NCBI RefSeq assembly: GCF_014489535.1
Contig: NZ_CP060783.1
Location: forward strand, 3,803,501-3,867,500
Reading direction: 5' to 3'
DNA length: 64,000 nt
From: Diaphorobacter aerolatus
Lineage (GTDB): Bacteria > Pseudomonadota > Gammaproteobacteria > Burkholderiales > Burkholderiaceae_C
Made by a program: the position numbers and the translations under genes. Position 1 is the first letter of the stretch; each line of letters opens with the position of its first letter. The notes beneath the pieces were generated by a model. It saw nothing but the letters and a program-made list of their open reading frames with translations, was not told the origin of the DNA and did no database searches. This document shows, one piece after another, positions 18,112 to 28,095 of the stretch.

Positions 18112-18924
18112 TCAGTCGATGTGTGGCTCGGCAGGTGCGGAGGGACGATCCGGCGGCTCGAAGTTGTCGCGGAAGGTGAAGACGATGGACGTGAAGAACA
18201 TCGACGCCAGCACCAGCGCAGACGCAATCATGATTGCAGCGACGACGGCGTTGCCAAGACCCGCGACGGCCAGCAGCGTGACGAAGAGACTGACGACGAT
18301 GCCCGCACCGACGAACACGCCGAACCAGGCAAGGCTGAAAATGGTGAATGCACCGATGTTGCGCGCGCAGGCCACCACGCTGAAGAACAGCGCCTTTACC
18401 GGCGACACGCCGTGCCAATGGACCAGCCCCGGCGCGTGCCAGAACAGCATGGACAGCGGCACATACAGCGCCATCACGATCCAGGTCGAGATCACGAAGC
18501 CGCTGCTGGTGGCGATTTCCTGTGTCAGTGGCTCTGCGCCGAAATACACGCGGGCGAACTGGCCACCATCGAAGACCGAGGCAATGCCGATGATCAGCAG
18601 AAACAGCAGGGCGTAGATGCCGCCAAGCACGGCCAGCGCGCCCAGCCGCTGGCGGCCCGTGCGGAACGCATGGACGATGAGCGCCGGAGTCGGCACGCGG
18701 CCAAGGCTGGTTTCGGCGGCAGCCTCCATCATCACGAGCGTGGCTGCGGGCAGCAGCGCCAGCGCGATGATCGAGCCGATCATTGGAATCACCGACAGCA
18801 GCGACATCGCCGCCGTGGTGGTGAAAAACAGCAGCGTGAGTGCGAGCGGTTGACGCCAGAAAACGCGGATGCCCTGGCGAACCCAATCAACACCAGTGCG
18901 TGCCGGAACAATATGCAGTTTCAT
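18112..18924 (-). CDS. BPSS1780-family inner-membrane protein
   Basis: 270 residues from ATG 18924 (MKLHIVPARTGVDWVRQGIR), the characteristic N-terminus of the BPSS1780 family of betaproteobacteria. Six or so hydrophobic segments follow, including LALTLLFFTTTAAMSLLSVI, IGSIIALALLPAATLVMM, LGGIYALLFLLIIGIASVF and ALVLASMFFTSIVFTF. There is a short acidic/Pro-rich cytoplasmic tail. Function is not established for the family. An upstream start at 18960 is possible but adds only a non-conserved 12-residue extension. Confidence 0.82.
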   Translation of the reverse strand: MKLHIVPARTGVDWVRQGIRVFWRQPLALTLLFFTTTAAMSLLSVIPMIGSIIALALLPAATLVMMEAAAETSLGRVPTPALIVHAFRTGRQRLGALAVLGGIYALLFLLIIGIASVFDGGQFARVYFGAEPLTQEIATSSGFVISTWIVMALYVPLSMLFWHAPGLVHWHGVSPVKALFFSVVACARNIGAFTIFSLAWFGVFVGAGIVVSLFVTLLAVAGLGNAVVAAIMIASALVLASMFFTSIVFTFRDNFEPPDRPSAPAEPHID

Positions 18925-19121
18925 GGGAGAGTGTGGAGATGAGCGTGTGTCGGACACCACGCTGCGAACGCTGCGGTGGCCTCGCGGCTATTGCTGCGTT
19001 CAGAGCCTGAAGGCCGACGGGCACGCCGAACCATGGAAATGTAACCTAGTCGCCGCTCCCTGCGGTATTTCAGGGAAATGCGCGGCGAGTGCGCTCGGGC
19101 GATACGCGAGGCACGAGGATT

Positions 19122-20072
19122 TCAAAGTACCAGCGGGTGAGCGATGCGCTCGCGCAGCACGCGTTCGAAATGGCTGGGATCGTGAGGCGTGAGCATCGAT
19201 GCTTCGCGCGGCAGATGGAAATCCCACAGACGCGAGATCCAGAACCGCAGCGCGCCCGCGCGCAGCATCGCGGGCAGCAGCGTGCGTTCGGCAGCGGTGA
19301 GCGGGCGCACGCTTTGGTAGGCATCGAGCATGGCGTTGGCGCGCTCGGCATCGTGCACGCCGGTGGGCAGATCGATGCACCAGTCGTTCAGGCACACGGA
19401 CAGATCGAACAGCCAGGCGTCCACGCCCGCAAAATAGAAGTCGAAGAAGCCGGTGAGTTCCTCGCCCTCGAACATCACGTTGTCGCGAAACAGGTCGGCG
19501 TGCACCGGGCCGCGCGGCAGGGCGGTGTAGGCCGACGATTCGGCGACATGGTTCTGGAACGCCAGTTCGGACTGCAGCAGCGCCTTCTGCGCCGCATCGA
19601 TGTGCGGCAGCACGACGGGAGCGGTCTCGTTCCACCAGGAAAGGGCGCGCAGGTTGGGTTGCTGGCGCTCGTAGTCGCGGCCCACCAGATGCATCTGCGC
19701 AAGCGTCCTGCCCACGGCGGCGCAGTGTGCGGCCTCAGGTGCAAGCTGGCTCTTGCCGCGCAGCTTGTTGACCACGGCAGCGGGTTTGCCGGCCACCGAA
19801 TGCAGAATGTCGCCGCTCTTGTTGGCCGCCGGATCGGGCACGGGAATGCCGCCATGCGCCAGATGCTTCATCAGGTGCAGGTAAAACGGCAGTTGTTCGG
19901 CCGTGAGGCGCTCGAACAGTGTGAGCACGTATTCACCCTCATCCGTGGTGAGGAAGTAGTTGGTGTTCTCGATGCCGCCCTCGATGCCGCGCAGATCCTT
20001 CAACGTGCCCAGTTGCAACCGGCGCAGCAGTTCGCGCGCCTCTTTGTTGGAGACTTCGGTGAAGACGGCCAT
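19122..20072 (-). CDS. thrB: Homoserine kinase (APH-fold ThrB)
   Basis: 316 residues, matching the choline-kinase/aminoglycoside-phosphotransferase type homoserine kinase of Pseudomonas and Burkholderiales rather than the GHMP type of enterics. Key elements: [19 protein letters not shown] at the start, GIENTNYFL in the nucleotide loop, [12 protein letters not shown] (catalytic HxDxxxDN) and GFFDFYFAG (metal-binding Asp). It phosphorylates L-homoserine with ATP in threonine synthesis, in the cytoplasm. Its order with the DUF2782-like gene and polA is common in related genomes. Confidence 0.93.
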   Translation of the reverse strand: MAVFTEVSNKEARELLRRLQLGTLKDLRGIEGGIENTNYFLTTDEGEYVLTLFERLTAEQLPFYLHLMKHLAHGGIPVPDPAANKSGDILHSVAGKPAAVVNKLRGKSQLAPEAAHCAAVGRTLAQMHLVGRDYERQQPNLRALSWWNETAPVVLPHIDAAQKALLQSELAFQNHVAESSAYTALPRGPVHADLFRDNVMFEGEELTGFFDFYFAGVDAWLFDLSVCLNDWCIDLPTGVHDAERANAMLDAYQSVRPLTAAERTLLPAMLRAGALRFWISRLWDFHLPREASMLTPHDPSHFERVLRERIAHPLVL

Positions 20073-20236
20073 GAGTCAGAAAACGTGAGAGCTATGGGTT
20101 GAATCGCGATACGGGCGAGCGCCGGTCGGACTGCTCGCTGCGCATGCGGTGAAACCCGGTATTTTGCAGGCAGACGCGCGGGCCCGTCAGCCGGAGTGCA
20201 AAACAATGAAAAAAGGGAGCGAAAAAAGCGGGACGG

Positions 20237-20626
20237 TCAGAACTTGCGCAGCGTCCAGACGCGTGGCGCCTGGAACGATTCCGCACCGGCCTTGCTTGGG
20301 CCGCCGTCGCGCACGCCGTTGTTCGGCGTGACCTCGTATTCGGGAATCTTGCCTTCGGCGGACTTGGGCTTGACCGTGATGCTCTTGGTCTGGCCGCCCA
20401 CACGCAACTCGTCCACGCGGCTGCCGCCGTCCTCGACGGTGAGGCGTTCGATGCGCTGGTTTCTACGGCCTTCCGCAGAGTCGGCCTGCTGCTCTTGCCT
20501 TGAAAGCTGATCGACCTGTTCGGGCGTCAACGGGGCAGGGGCAGCCGAGGGTGTCTGGGCTAGGGCAGAGCCGCCAGCCAGAACGGTCAGCAGCAGCAAG
20601 GAGGGGAGGGCAGTAGCGGCGCGCAT
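20237..20626 (-). CDS. Small exported DUF2782-like protein
   Basis: 129 residues with a signal peptide (LPSLLLLTVLAGGSALA-QTP), a Gln/Glu-rich helix (LTPEQVDQLSRQEQQADSAE), and a basic, charged C-terminal part including DELRVGGQTKSITVKPKS and IPEYEVTPNN. Small proteins of this kind next to thrB and polA in beta- and gammaproteobacteria are annotated DUF2782; that assignment is from memory of the neighbourhood and general pattern. Periplasmic, function unknown. It is divergent from polA, 110 bp away. Confidence 0.7.
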   Translation of the reverse strand: MRAATALPSLLLLTVLAGGSALAQTPSAAPAPLTPEQVDQLSRQEQQADSAEGRRNQRIERLTVEDGGSRVDELRVGGQTKSITVKPKSAEGKIPEYEVTPNNGVRDGGPSKAGAESFQAPRVWTLRKF

Positions 20627-20736
20627 GGGCGCATTGTAGAGCGAGCGTTCACCGATATGTCATTTTTTGTGCGCGTTGCGCTGTAGGAGCGCAGGCCGCC
20701 ACGAAGTTGTCGGGCGCGGCGCGGCACAATGTCGGC

Positions 20737-23539
20737 ATGAGCAATTCCAAGACACTGGTGCTGGTCGATGGTTCCAGCTACCTCTATCGCGCCTTTCACG
20801 CCATGCCCGATCTGCGCGCCGTGCCAGGTGATCCGACGAGCGCGGCGACCGGCGCGATTCGCGGCATGATCAACATGATGCAGGCGCTGCGCAAGGAAGT
20901 GGCGGCGGACTTCGCGGTCTGCGTGTTCGACGCGAGCGGTCCCACATTCCGCGACGAGATTTACGCCGAATACAAGGCGCAGCGCGCGCCCATGCCCGAC
21001 GACCTGCGCTCGCAGATCGAGCCGATCCACGATGTGGTGCAGATGCTTGGCTGGAAGGTGCTTGCCGTGCCCAAGGTCGAGGCCGATGACGTCATCGCAA
21101 CGCTCGCGCACATCGCGGCGCAGCAGGGCATCGACGTGGTGGTCTCGAGCGGTGACAAGGACCTGTCGCAACTGGTGAACGAACGCATCACCATCATCGA
21201 CACCATGAACGGCAAGAAGCGCGACGTGGCGGGCGTCACCGCCGAATTCGGCGTGCCGCCGTCGCTGATGGTCGACTATCAGGCGCTGGTGGGCGACGCC
21301 GTGGACAACGTGCCGGGCGTTGCCAAGGTCGGCCCAAGACCGCCGCCAAATGGTTGCTTGAATACGGCTCGCTCGACAAGCTGATGAAGAACGCCGCCGA
21401 CGTCAAGGGCATGGCGGGCCAGAATCTGCGCGATGCGATTGCCAGCGGCCAACTGGCCCTGAGCCGCCAGCTCGTGACGATGAAGACCGACTGCGACCTG
21501 GCCGACTATGTGCAGGGACTGCCGCTGCTCGATGCGATCACGCTGTCCGGACCGGATGCTGCGAAGCTGCTCCCGTTCTATGAAAAATACGGCTTCAAGG
21601 GCCTGGCGCGCGCGCTCGCGGGTGACGCGGCGGTGATTGCCGAAGTCAAGCCGCAAGCAGCGGCAGCCGACGCGCAGAACGATTTGTTCTCGGCGAAGAC
21701 GCCGCCGCCACCGAAGTCGCCGTGCGTGCCCAGAATCGCGACGTGGTGTACGAGACGCTGCTGAGCGAAGCGGAACTCGATCACTGGATCGAGAGAATCG
21801 AGGCCGCCGAACTCACCGCCATCGATACCGAAACCACCTCGCTCGACGAACAGCAGGCGCGCATCGTGGGCATCAGCTTCAGCGTGGCGGTGGGCAATGC
21901 CGCCTATGTGCCCATCGCCCACGACGGGCCGGACGCGCCCGTGCAACTGCCCATGGAACTGGTGCTCGCCAAACTCAAGCCCTGGCTTGAGGATGCGAGC
22001 AAGAAAAAGCTCGGCCAGCACATCAAATACGACCGCCATGTGTTCGCCAACCACGGCATCAACGTGCAGGGCTACGCGCACGACACCATGCTTGAAAGCT
22101 ACGTGCTCGAAGTGCACAAGCCGCACGGACTGACCAGCCTTGCCGATCGCCATACGGGCCGCACCGGCATCACGTATGAAGACCTGTGCGGCAAGGGTGC
22201 CAAGCAGATTCCGTTCTCGCAGGTGCCCGTGGAAAAGGCCGCTGCCTACTCGTGCGAAGACTCCGACCAGACGCTCGACGTGCACACGGTACTGTGGCCG
22301 CAGATCGAAGCCAACGAGAAGTTGCGCGGCATCTACGAGCTTGAAATGCAGACCAGCGAAGTGCTGTTCCGCATCGAACGCAACGGCGTGCTGATCGATG
22401 CGGCCGAACTGGCCAGGCAAAGCAACGATCTCGGCACCCGCATCGTGCAGCTTGAAAAGGAGGCTTACGACATCGCGGGCCAGCCGTTCAACCTGTCGAG
22501 TCCCAAGCAGCTTGGCGAAATCTTCTTCGACAAGCTCGGCATGCCGGTGGTGAAGAAGACCGCGACCGGCGCGCGCTCCACCGATGAGGAGGTACTCGAA
22601 AAACTCGCCGAGGACTACCCGCTGCCCGCCAAGCTGCTCGAGCACCGCAGCCTCAGCAAGCTCAAGGGCACCTATACCGACAAGATCGCCCAGCTCGCCG
22701 ATGCGCGTGGCCGCGTGCACACGCACTATGCCCAGGCCGTGGCGGTGACCGGACGTCTTTCGAGCAACGACCCGAACCTGCAGAACATCCCCGTTCGCAC
22801 GCCTGAAGGCCGCCGCGTGCGCGAGGCCTTCATCGCGCCCCGGGGCCGTGTGATCGCAAGTGCCGACTACAGCCAGATCGAGTTGCGCATCATGGCCCAC
22901 ATCAGCGGTGATGAGTCATTGCTGCATGCGTTCAAGGAGGGCATCGACGTGCACCGCGCAACGGCTGCCGAAGTCTTCGGCGTCACCGTCGATCAGGTCA
23001 GCAGCGAGCAGCGCCGCTACGCCAAGGTCATCAACTTCGGTCTCATCTACGGCATGAGCAGCTTTGGTCTGGCCAGAAATCTGGGTATCGAGACCAAGGC
23101 CGCTGCCGCGTATATCGACCGGTATTTCCAGCGTTATCCCGGCGTCAAGCAATACATGGACGAAACCAAGCTGCAGGCCAAGGCACGCGGCTATGTCGAA
23201 ACCGTGTTTGGCCGACGTCTGTATCTACCGGAAATCAACTCCCCCAACGGCCCGCGCCGCGGTGCCGCAGAACGTGCCGCGATCAACGCGCCCATGCAGG
23301 GCACCGCTGCCGACCTCATCAAGAAGGCCATGATCGCCGTGCAAAAGGAACTGGACGAGAAGAAGCCCGGCATCCTGATGATCATGCAGGTGCACGACGA
23401 GCTGGTGTTCGAACTCCCCGAATCCGAGATGGATTGGGTGCGCGCCGAAATCCCCCGCATGATGGCCGAAGTCGCCGATCTCAAGGTGCCGCTGTTGGCG
23501 GAAGTGGGATTCGGGGCGAATTGGGAGAAGGCGCATTGA
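20737..23539 (+). CDS. polA: DNA polymerase I (two frame breaks)
   Basis: Full-length Pol I of about 935 residues spread over three frames. Segment 1 (20737 to ~21335) is the 5'-nuclease domain (VLVDGSSYLYRAFHAMPDL, VSSGDKDLSQLV, VGDAVDNVPGVAKVG). Segment 2 begins with KWLLEYGSLDKLMKNAADVK. Segment 3 (from ~21705) holds the 3'-5' exonuclease (AIDTETTSLDE, with both metal Asp/Glu) and the polymerase domain: ASADYSQIELRIMAHISGDE (motif A), RRYAKVINFGLIYGMSSFGL (O-helix) and MQVHDELVFELPE (motif C). Breaks: one base missing near 21333-21337 (restores GPKTAAKW) and one near 21698-21712 (restores ATEVAVRAQ). All three activities look intact once repaired, so sequencing error is more likely than loss of polA. 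Confidence 0.93.
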
Positions 23540-23679
23540 TGTGGCGCTCCGCTCTTGGCAGTAGAAGACGCTATGGCTGATCAATGCGGAGGGCGGTATC
23601 GCGCATGCTCAAGGCCACGCGCGACACGATGCGCGATCCACAGGTCGGCAAGAAGATCGCTGAAAGCACAGGTGAAATC

Positions 23680-24210
23680 ATGGCCCGCATTCCCTACGCA
23701 GACTTGAACAGCCCCACCATCAAACCCCTCGCCGACCGCATCACCGCCGAGCGGGGCAGCGTTCTGCATCTCTATCAGATGCTGCTCAACAGCCCATCGG
23801 TGGCCGAGGGCTGGCTCGGCTATCTGACGGCGATTCGCCAGAAGTCGTCGCTCGACGGAGCGCTGCGCGAGATGGTGATCATGCGCGTGGCGTTGCTCAA
23901 TCACGCGCCTTACGAAGCCGAGCAGCACGCGCCGATTGCGCTCAAGGAGGGCATGACGCAAGCGCAGCTCGATGCGCTGGGCGATTGGCGCAACAAGAGT
24001 TCGCTGTTCGACGAACGCGAGCGCGCCGTGCTGGCTTATACCGATGCGATGACGCGCGACGTTCAGGTGCCCGATGACGTGTTTGCCGCCGTGTCCGCAC
24101 ATTTCAACGAGCCGCAGCAAATGGTGGAACTGACGGCCACGGTGGCGGCCTACAACATGGTGTCGCGGTTCCTGGAGGCGCTGCAGATTCATTCGCATGA
24201 TGTGCGTTGA
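23680..24210 (+). CDS. Carboxymuconolactone decarboxylase (AhpD-like) family protein
   Basis: 177 residues from ATG 23680 (MARIPYADLNSPTIKPLADR), the conserved family start, with AGGTG about 5 bp upstream. Earlier in-frame ATGs at 23584 and 23605 would add ~25-32 residues not typical of the family. The CMD domain is clear (ALREMVIMRVALLNHAPYEA, EQHAPIALKEGMT, VELTATVAAYNMVSRFLEAL). The CxxC of AhpD-type peroxiredoxin partners is absent (NHAPYEAEQH instead), as in the many CMD proteins without thiol chemistry. Possibly involved in catabolism or peroxide defence; no specific role can be assigned. Confidence 0.82.
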   Translation: MARIPYADLNSPTIKPLADRITAERGSVLHLYQMLLNSPSVAEGWLGYLTAIRQKSSLDGALREMVIMRVALLNHAPYEAEQHAPIALKEGMTQAQLDALGDWRNKSSLFDERERAVLAYTDAMTRDVQVPDDVFAAVSAHFNEPQQMVELTATVAAYNMVSRFLEALQIHSHDVR

Positions 24211-24281
24211 TTGCGGCGCAGAGGATTTTTGGAGGCGTGGTTTAAGGTAACGCGCGCCTGTTGAGTGAACAGGCCCTGGAC

Positions 24282-25199
24282 TCAGGCTTGCTTCGCATCC
24301 CAAGGAGCGTTGCGCCAGCGCGCCAGCAGAAAATCCATGAATACGGTGAGGCGTCGAGGCACCGGTTCGCGGCGTGCGCGCACCAGGCTGATCCGTGATG
24401 GTGCTGCCTCCCATTCGGGTAACACCCGGGCCAGCAGTCCAGTGCGCAATTCTTCGTGAACATCCCACGTCTCGCGCATCGAGATGCCAAGCCCCGCGAT
24501 GCACCATGCATTCAGCACGTCGCCGCTGTCGCTGGAGAGTCAGCCTTGAACAGCTATCGTCTTTTCGCGTCGGCCACGGCGCATCGGCCAGATGTTTTGC
24601 AACAGTCCGGGATAGGCGAATACCAAGCAGTGGTGCGCAGCCAAATCTTCTGGCTTGGATGGTGTGCCCTGCTGCGCCAGATACTCAGGCGCGGCAACGA
24701 GGACACGGCGATTGTCTGCAACGCGCCGGGCTACAAGCCGCGAGTCCGTCAGTTCACCCATGCGGATGGCCAGGTCCAGATCACCCGCGTAGAGGTCTTG
24801 CAACTGATCGGACAGTCTCAGTTCAAACCCGACGTGTGGATGGTGGCGGCGAAAGTCCGCGATGGCTGGCGTGACGTATTTGCGGCCAAAGGGAGTCGGT
24901 GCCGTCAGGCGGATCGTGCCGTGCAATTCGTTCCTTCCGCTCGCGGCCAGCTCCTGCATGGCTTCCAGCATTGCCACGGCAGAGCGTGCTCGTTCGGCGA
25001 TCGCCCGGCCCTCTTCGGTGATGCGCAGATTGCGCGTATTGCGCTCGAACAGCGTGACGCCCAGCGCCTGCTCCAGCCGGGCAACGCGGGCGCTGACCAG
25101 TTTGGGCGTCAGATGCAAGTCGCGGGCTGCGGCGGAAAAGCTGGCGCGCTCCATGACCTGCAGGAACACTTTCAGGTCATCAAGATTGCGCAAAGCCAT
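24282..25199 (-). pseudogene. LysR-family regulator with an in-frame stop codon
   Basis: The N-terminal part is a normal LysR HTH (LDDLKVFLQVMERASFSAAA, HLTPKLVSARVARLEQALGV) and the co-inducer domain follows (LAIRMGELTDSRLVARRVAD). After KTIAVQG the frame meets TGA (24540-24542 on the plus strand). The same frame then continues with LSSDSGDVLNAWCIAGLGIS and ends LARVLPEW ... WDAKQA, exactly the expected LysR C-terminus. So this is a nonsense change, not a frameshift; CGA or TGG would restore it. The product without the stop would be 305 residues, normal for the family. It is divergent from a DJ-1-like gene, which it probably controls. Confidence 0.8.
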
Positions 25200-25225
25200 T
25201 TGGTTGAAATGGGGGAAAGTGTTTG

Positions 25226-25239
25226 TTCATTTGGATGAA
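25226..25239. promoter_or_regulatory. Candidate LysR box (TTCAT-N4-ATGAA)
   Basis: A perfect 5-bp inverted repeat with T-N11-A geometry lies in the 100-bp gap between the divergent LysR and DJ-1-like genes. LysR regulators usually bind such sites near the divergent target. Assigned by position and symmetry only. Confidence 0.5.
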
Positions 25240-25299
25240 TTTACAGCATAAAAAAAGACCAACAAAATGCCACTTCTTTTCTTATCGGAAGCAATCACC

Positions 25300-25983
25300 A
25301 TGTCACGCATTCTTTTTGTTCTGACGAGCCATGACCGTAAGGGCCCAGCGGGGGCCGACGCTCCACCCAGCGGCTTTTATCTTTCCGAAGTCAGTCATCC
25401 GTACCAAGTGCTGACGAGTGCCGGTCACGCCATTGATTTCGTCAGCCCGAAGGGTGGCAAGACGCACGTCGATGGGCTGGATCTCAGCGATCCGGTCAAT
25501 GCCGCGTTCTGGGACGATCCAGCGCTGCGAAGCGCCACCGAAAACACTCTGGCACCCGGGCAAGTCGACCCTGATACGTACGCCGCCATCTTCTACGCGG
25601 GCGGCCATGCAACGATGTGGGATTTTCCGCACAACACCGAACTGGCGACCATCGCTGCGAACATCTATGAGCGTGGCGGCGTGGTTGCTGCCGTGTGCCA
25701 CGGCCCTGCAGGGCTGGTGAACCTCAAGCTGCGTGACGGGCGCTATCTGGTGGACGGCAAGAAGGTATCCGCATTCACCAATGACGAGGAGCGGGCCGTG
25801 GATCTTTATGACGTCGTTCCCTTTCTGTTGGCCGACGTGCTGAAGGAACGCGGCGCGCAGCATCTGCCCGCACCCAATTTTCAACCGCAGGTCGTGGTGA
25901 GCGAGCGGCTGGTGACGGGCCAGAACCCTGCTTCAGCACGAGGCGTGGCGCAATCCATGCTGCCGCTGTTGGGCGCGATGTAG
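25300..25983 (+). CDS. DJ-1/PfpI-family type 1 glutamine amidotransferase-like protein
   Basis: 227 residues from ATG 25300; the ATG at 25267 adds an unconserved 11 residues. MSRILFVLTSHDRKGPAGAD begins the fold, IFYAGGHATMWDFPHNTELA and VAAVCHGPAGLVNL contain the nucleophile elbow with the reactive Cys-His, and VVVSERLVTGQNPASA is a conserved C-terminal signature shared with the protein at 11903-12598. This is the Hsp31-like glyoxalase/deglycase branch. It is divergent from the interrupted LysR gene. Likely role: response to reactive aldehydes or thiol stress; activity not shown. Confidence 0.87.
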   Translation: MSRILFVLTSHDRKGPAGADAPPSGFYLSEVSHPYQVLTSAGHAIDFVSPKGGKTHVDGLDLSDPVNAAFWDDPALRSATENTLAPGQVDPDTYAAIFYAGGHATMWDFPHNTELATIAANIYERGGVVAAVCHGPAGLVNLKLRDGRYLVDGKKVSAFTNDEERAVDLYDVVPFLLADVLKERGAQHLPAPNFQPQVVVSERLVTGQNPASARGVAQSMLPLLGAM

Positions 25984-26033
25984 TCAGGCACGAAAAAGCG
26001 CCTGTGCCAACGGCGCTTACCTCTTGAAATCGA

Positions 26034-27050
26034 CTACCTCGCGTCTGTCGGCAGCGCAGTGAACTCCGTCGGAATCCAGCGATATCCTGTCCCCTCACGA
26101 GCCACGTGGCCGATACCGGGAAAGGGCAGGTGCGCGCCGGCAAGCCACCAGCCGTGCTCGGCAGCTTGTTGCAGGAGTCGCTGCCGGGTGCGCACGGATT
26201 GGGCATAGTCCTGATCCGGTTCGTAGGTCGCCTTGGGATCTGCAAACTGAACCGCGTGGTAGTGCGCCACATCGCCCCATAACAGCAATTGATCCTTTTC
26301 GTCGCTCTTGCCCCCGGAGCCTCCGTCGATCAAAAACGCGCTATGCCCCACGGTGTGGCCCGCTGCCGGTACATAGCGCACGCCGTCCGGCAAGGAATCG
26401 CCCTGGTCAAAGGTTTGCAGTTTGCCAGCCTGCTGGTAGGGCGCGAGCGCCTTGCGGGCCATGCCGAACAAGGGTTTGAAAAAATCCGTGGCGCTGGCTT
26501 CCTGCTTCGGATCCTGCCAATAAGCCAGCTCGGCGCGGTGGAGCCAGATCCTGGCGTTGGGGTAGGCCATTGCACCGTTGGAATCAAGCAATCCACACAG
26601 GTGGTCTGGATGCGCATGGGTGAGGAGCACATCCTGCACCGTGTCGGGGGAGATGCCTGCGGCCTTCAGATTGGGAAGCACCTGTCCGAGTCCTTTGCCA
26701 AAGCATTGAGCCGTACCCGTGTCGACCAGCATGGTGTGTCCCGCGCGCCGTACCAGATAAGCGTTGACGGCGGTCTGCAGTCCCTCAGGTGTTTCTGGCA
26801 CGTAACGCTGCTTCAGCAGTGCGTTGACATGCGCTGGGGTCACTTGCCGGAGTTGCTTGCGCGGCAGAGTCACCGTGCCGTCGAACAATGCCAGTACCTG
26901 CAACTGGCCGATGTTTTGCGCGTAGAAGCCGGGGACTTGCTGCCACTGCGGTGGTGGAGTCTGTGCCATCGCGCCGCCGTTGAACGCCAGCATTGAGCAA
27001 AGGCCGAGCGCCAGCAGGGCAGCGCGGGTGGTTGGGAAAGATCGCTTCAT
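26034..27050 (-). CDS. Secreted MBL-fold metallo-hydrolase
   Basis: 338 residues with a signal peptide (ALLALGLCSMLAFNGGAMA-QTP). The metallo-beta-lactamase metal motif is LLTHAHPDHLCG (HxHxDH), with further ligands in AAGHTVGHSA and LWGDVAHYHAV. It resembles exported MBL-fold hydrolases of the quorum-quenching/lactonase-like branch, but the substrate is unknown. The N-terminal basic part KRSFPTTRAAL is a Sec signal; there is no twin arginine. It precedes a divergently controlled AraC-type gene on the same strand, so a joint unit is possible. Confidence 0.85.
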   Translation of the reverse strand: MKRSFPTTRAALLALGLCSMLAFNGGAMAQTPPPQWQQVPGFYAQNIGQLQVLALFDGTVTLPRKQLRQVTPAHVNALLKQRYVPETPEGLQTAVNAYLVRRAGHTMLVDTGTAQCFGKGLGQVLPNLKAAGISPDTVQDVLLTHAHPDHLCGLLDSNGAMAYPNARIWLHRAELAYWQDPKQEASATDFFKPLFGMARKALAPYQQAGKLQTFDQGDSLPDGVRYVPAAGHTVGHSAFLIDGGSGGKSDEKDQLLLWGDVAHYHAVQFADPKATYEPDQDYAQSVRTRQRLLQQAAEHGWWLAGAHLPFPGIGHVAREGTGYRWIPTEFTALPTDAR

Positions 27051-27122
27051 GGATGCTCCTAAAGAGCCTCGATGGTGCAGATCCGCGCAGGTGTCAGGCG
27101 CTCAAATGATGACGCGTTGCGC

Positions 27123-27959
27123 TCACTGATTGCCGATGTCCGCGGGATGCAGTTGGTAGCGTGCTGCAAACTGGCGGTTGAAACTTTGGGTGGATCGATA
27201 GCCCACTCGCGCGGCCACGGTTTTTACCGGCAGGGTCGTCGTGGACAGCAGTTGCAGGGCGTGGCCCATGCGCGCATTCAGCAGCACTTGCGACAAGGAT
27301 GTACCTTCGGCTGCGAGGTGACGGCGCAGACTCGCCCCGCTCAGGTTCAGCACGTCCTCCATGTCTCGGGATTGCCAGGGTCGTGCGGGCGTGGCCGCTA
27401 CCAAAGCATGTATGCGGTCCGCGAGTCGCTGCGGTGGGGGCGCAAGCAGAGAGTGGTAGCCCTGTCGACACAGCCAGATCACGATCTGGACGAGCGTCAC
27501 ACGCGCTTGCTCGTAGTGACCTCGGTGCAGAGCCTGGCTCCAGTGGTGCAAACTGTCGGCCAAGGTGGCGATGGGAAGGCCGACGACGCGTGCTTCATCA
27601 CGCCGCAGCGGCTGTGCCCACAAAATGCGCGCCGCGCTCAGCACCTCGTCGCAAAGATGCAGCGTCATGGTCAGGTAGCGGCCATTGTCGGCATCGGGTG
27701 CGTTGAAGGCATCCACCACGCACCGGCCAGTGATCAAAAACACATCGCCCGCTTTCAGGTGCACCGTCTGGTGGTCCCGGGTGATGCGTTTGGAGCCGTG
27801 CAACACCAAGCCGAACGTCGGACGCTCGACATCCACGGATTTGAGTGTGTGCGGTAACTGGGCCTTGATGTGCAGGCATTCGCCCGCCAGTTCGCAATCG
27901 GCCAGTGCTTCGAGCTGTGCCAGCAAAGCAGTGTATGGGGTGGGCATGTGGTTCATCAT
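27123..27959 (-). CDS. AraC-family transcriptional regulator
   Basis: 278 residues from ATG 27959 (MMNHMPTPYTALLAQLEALA). The N-terminal cupin-like AraC_N region (FGLVLHGSKRITRDHQTVHL, GDVFLITGRCVVDAFN) and the C-terminal pair of HTH motifs (LSGASLRRHLAAEGTSLSQV and TVAARVGYRSTQSFNRQFAA) match the arabinose-binding-type AraC_N (PF06719) group. It lies between the MBL hydrolase (same strand, downstream) and the dienelactone hydrolase (divergent), so either could be its target. The effector is unknown. Confidence 0.85.
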   Translation of the reverse strand: MMNHMPTPYTALLAQLEALADCELAGECLHIKAQLPHTLKSVDVERPTFGLVLHGSKRITRDHQTVHLKAGDVFLITGRCVVDAFNAPDADNGRYLTMTLHLCDEVLSAARILWAQPLRRDEARVVGLPIATLADSLHHWSQALHRGHYEQARVTLVQIVIWLCRQGYHSLLAPPPQRLADRIHALVAATPARPWQSRDMEDVLNLSGASLRRHLAAEGTSLSQVLLNARMGHALQLLSTTTLPVKTVAARVGYRSTQSFNRQFAARYQLHPADIGNQ

Positions 27960-28095
27960 AGTTGAGAGGATTGCGGCCGCGTGCGGGCTACCCGTTGTCG
28001 GCCACGGTCTCATTCCATGAGGCAGGAAAGCATCGTCATACGCATGCCTGTAGACTGTTCTTCATCGCTCACAACCCTTCATTCAGGAGACACCC

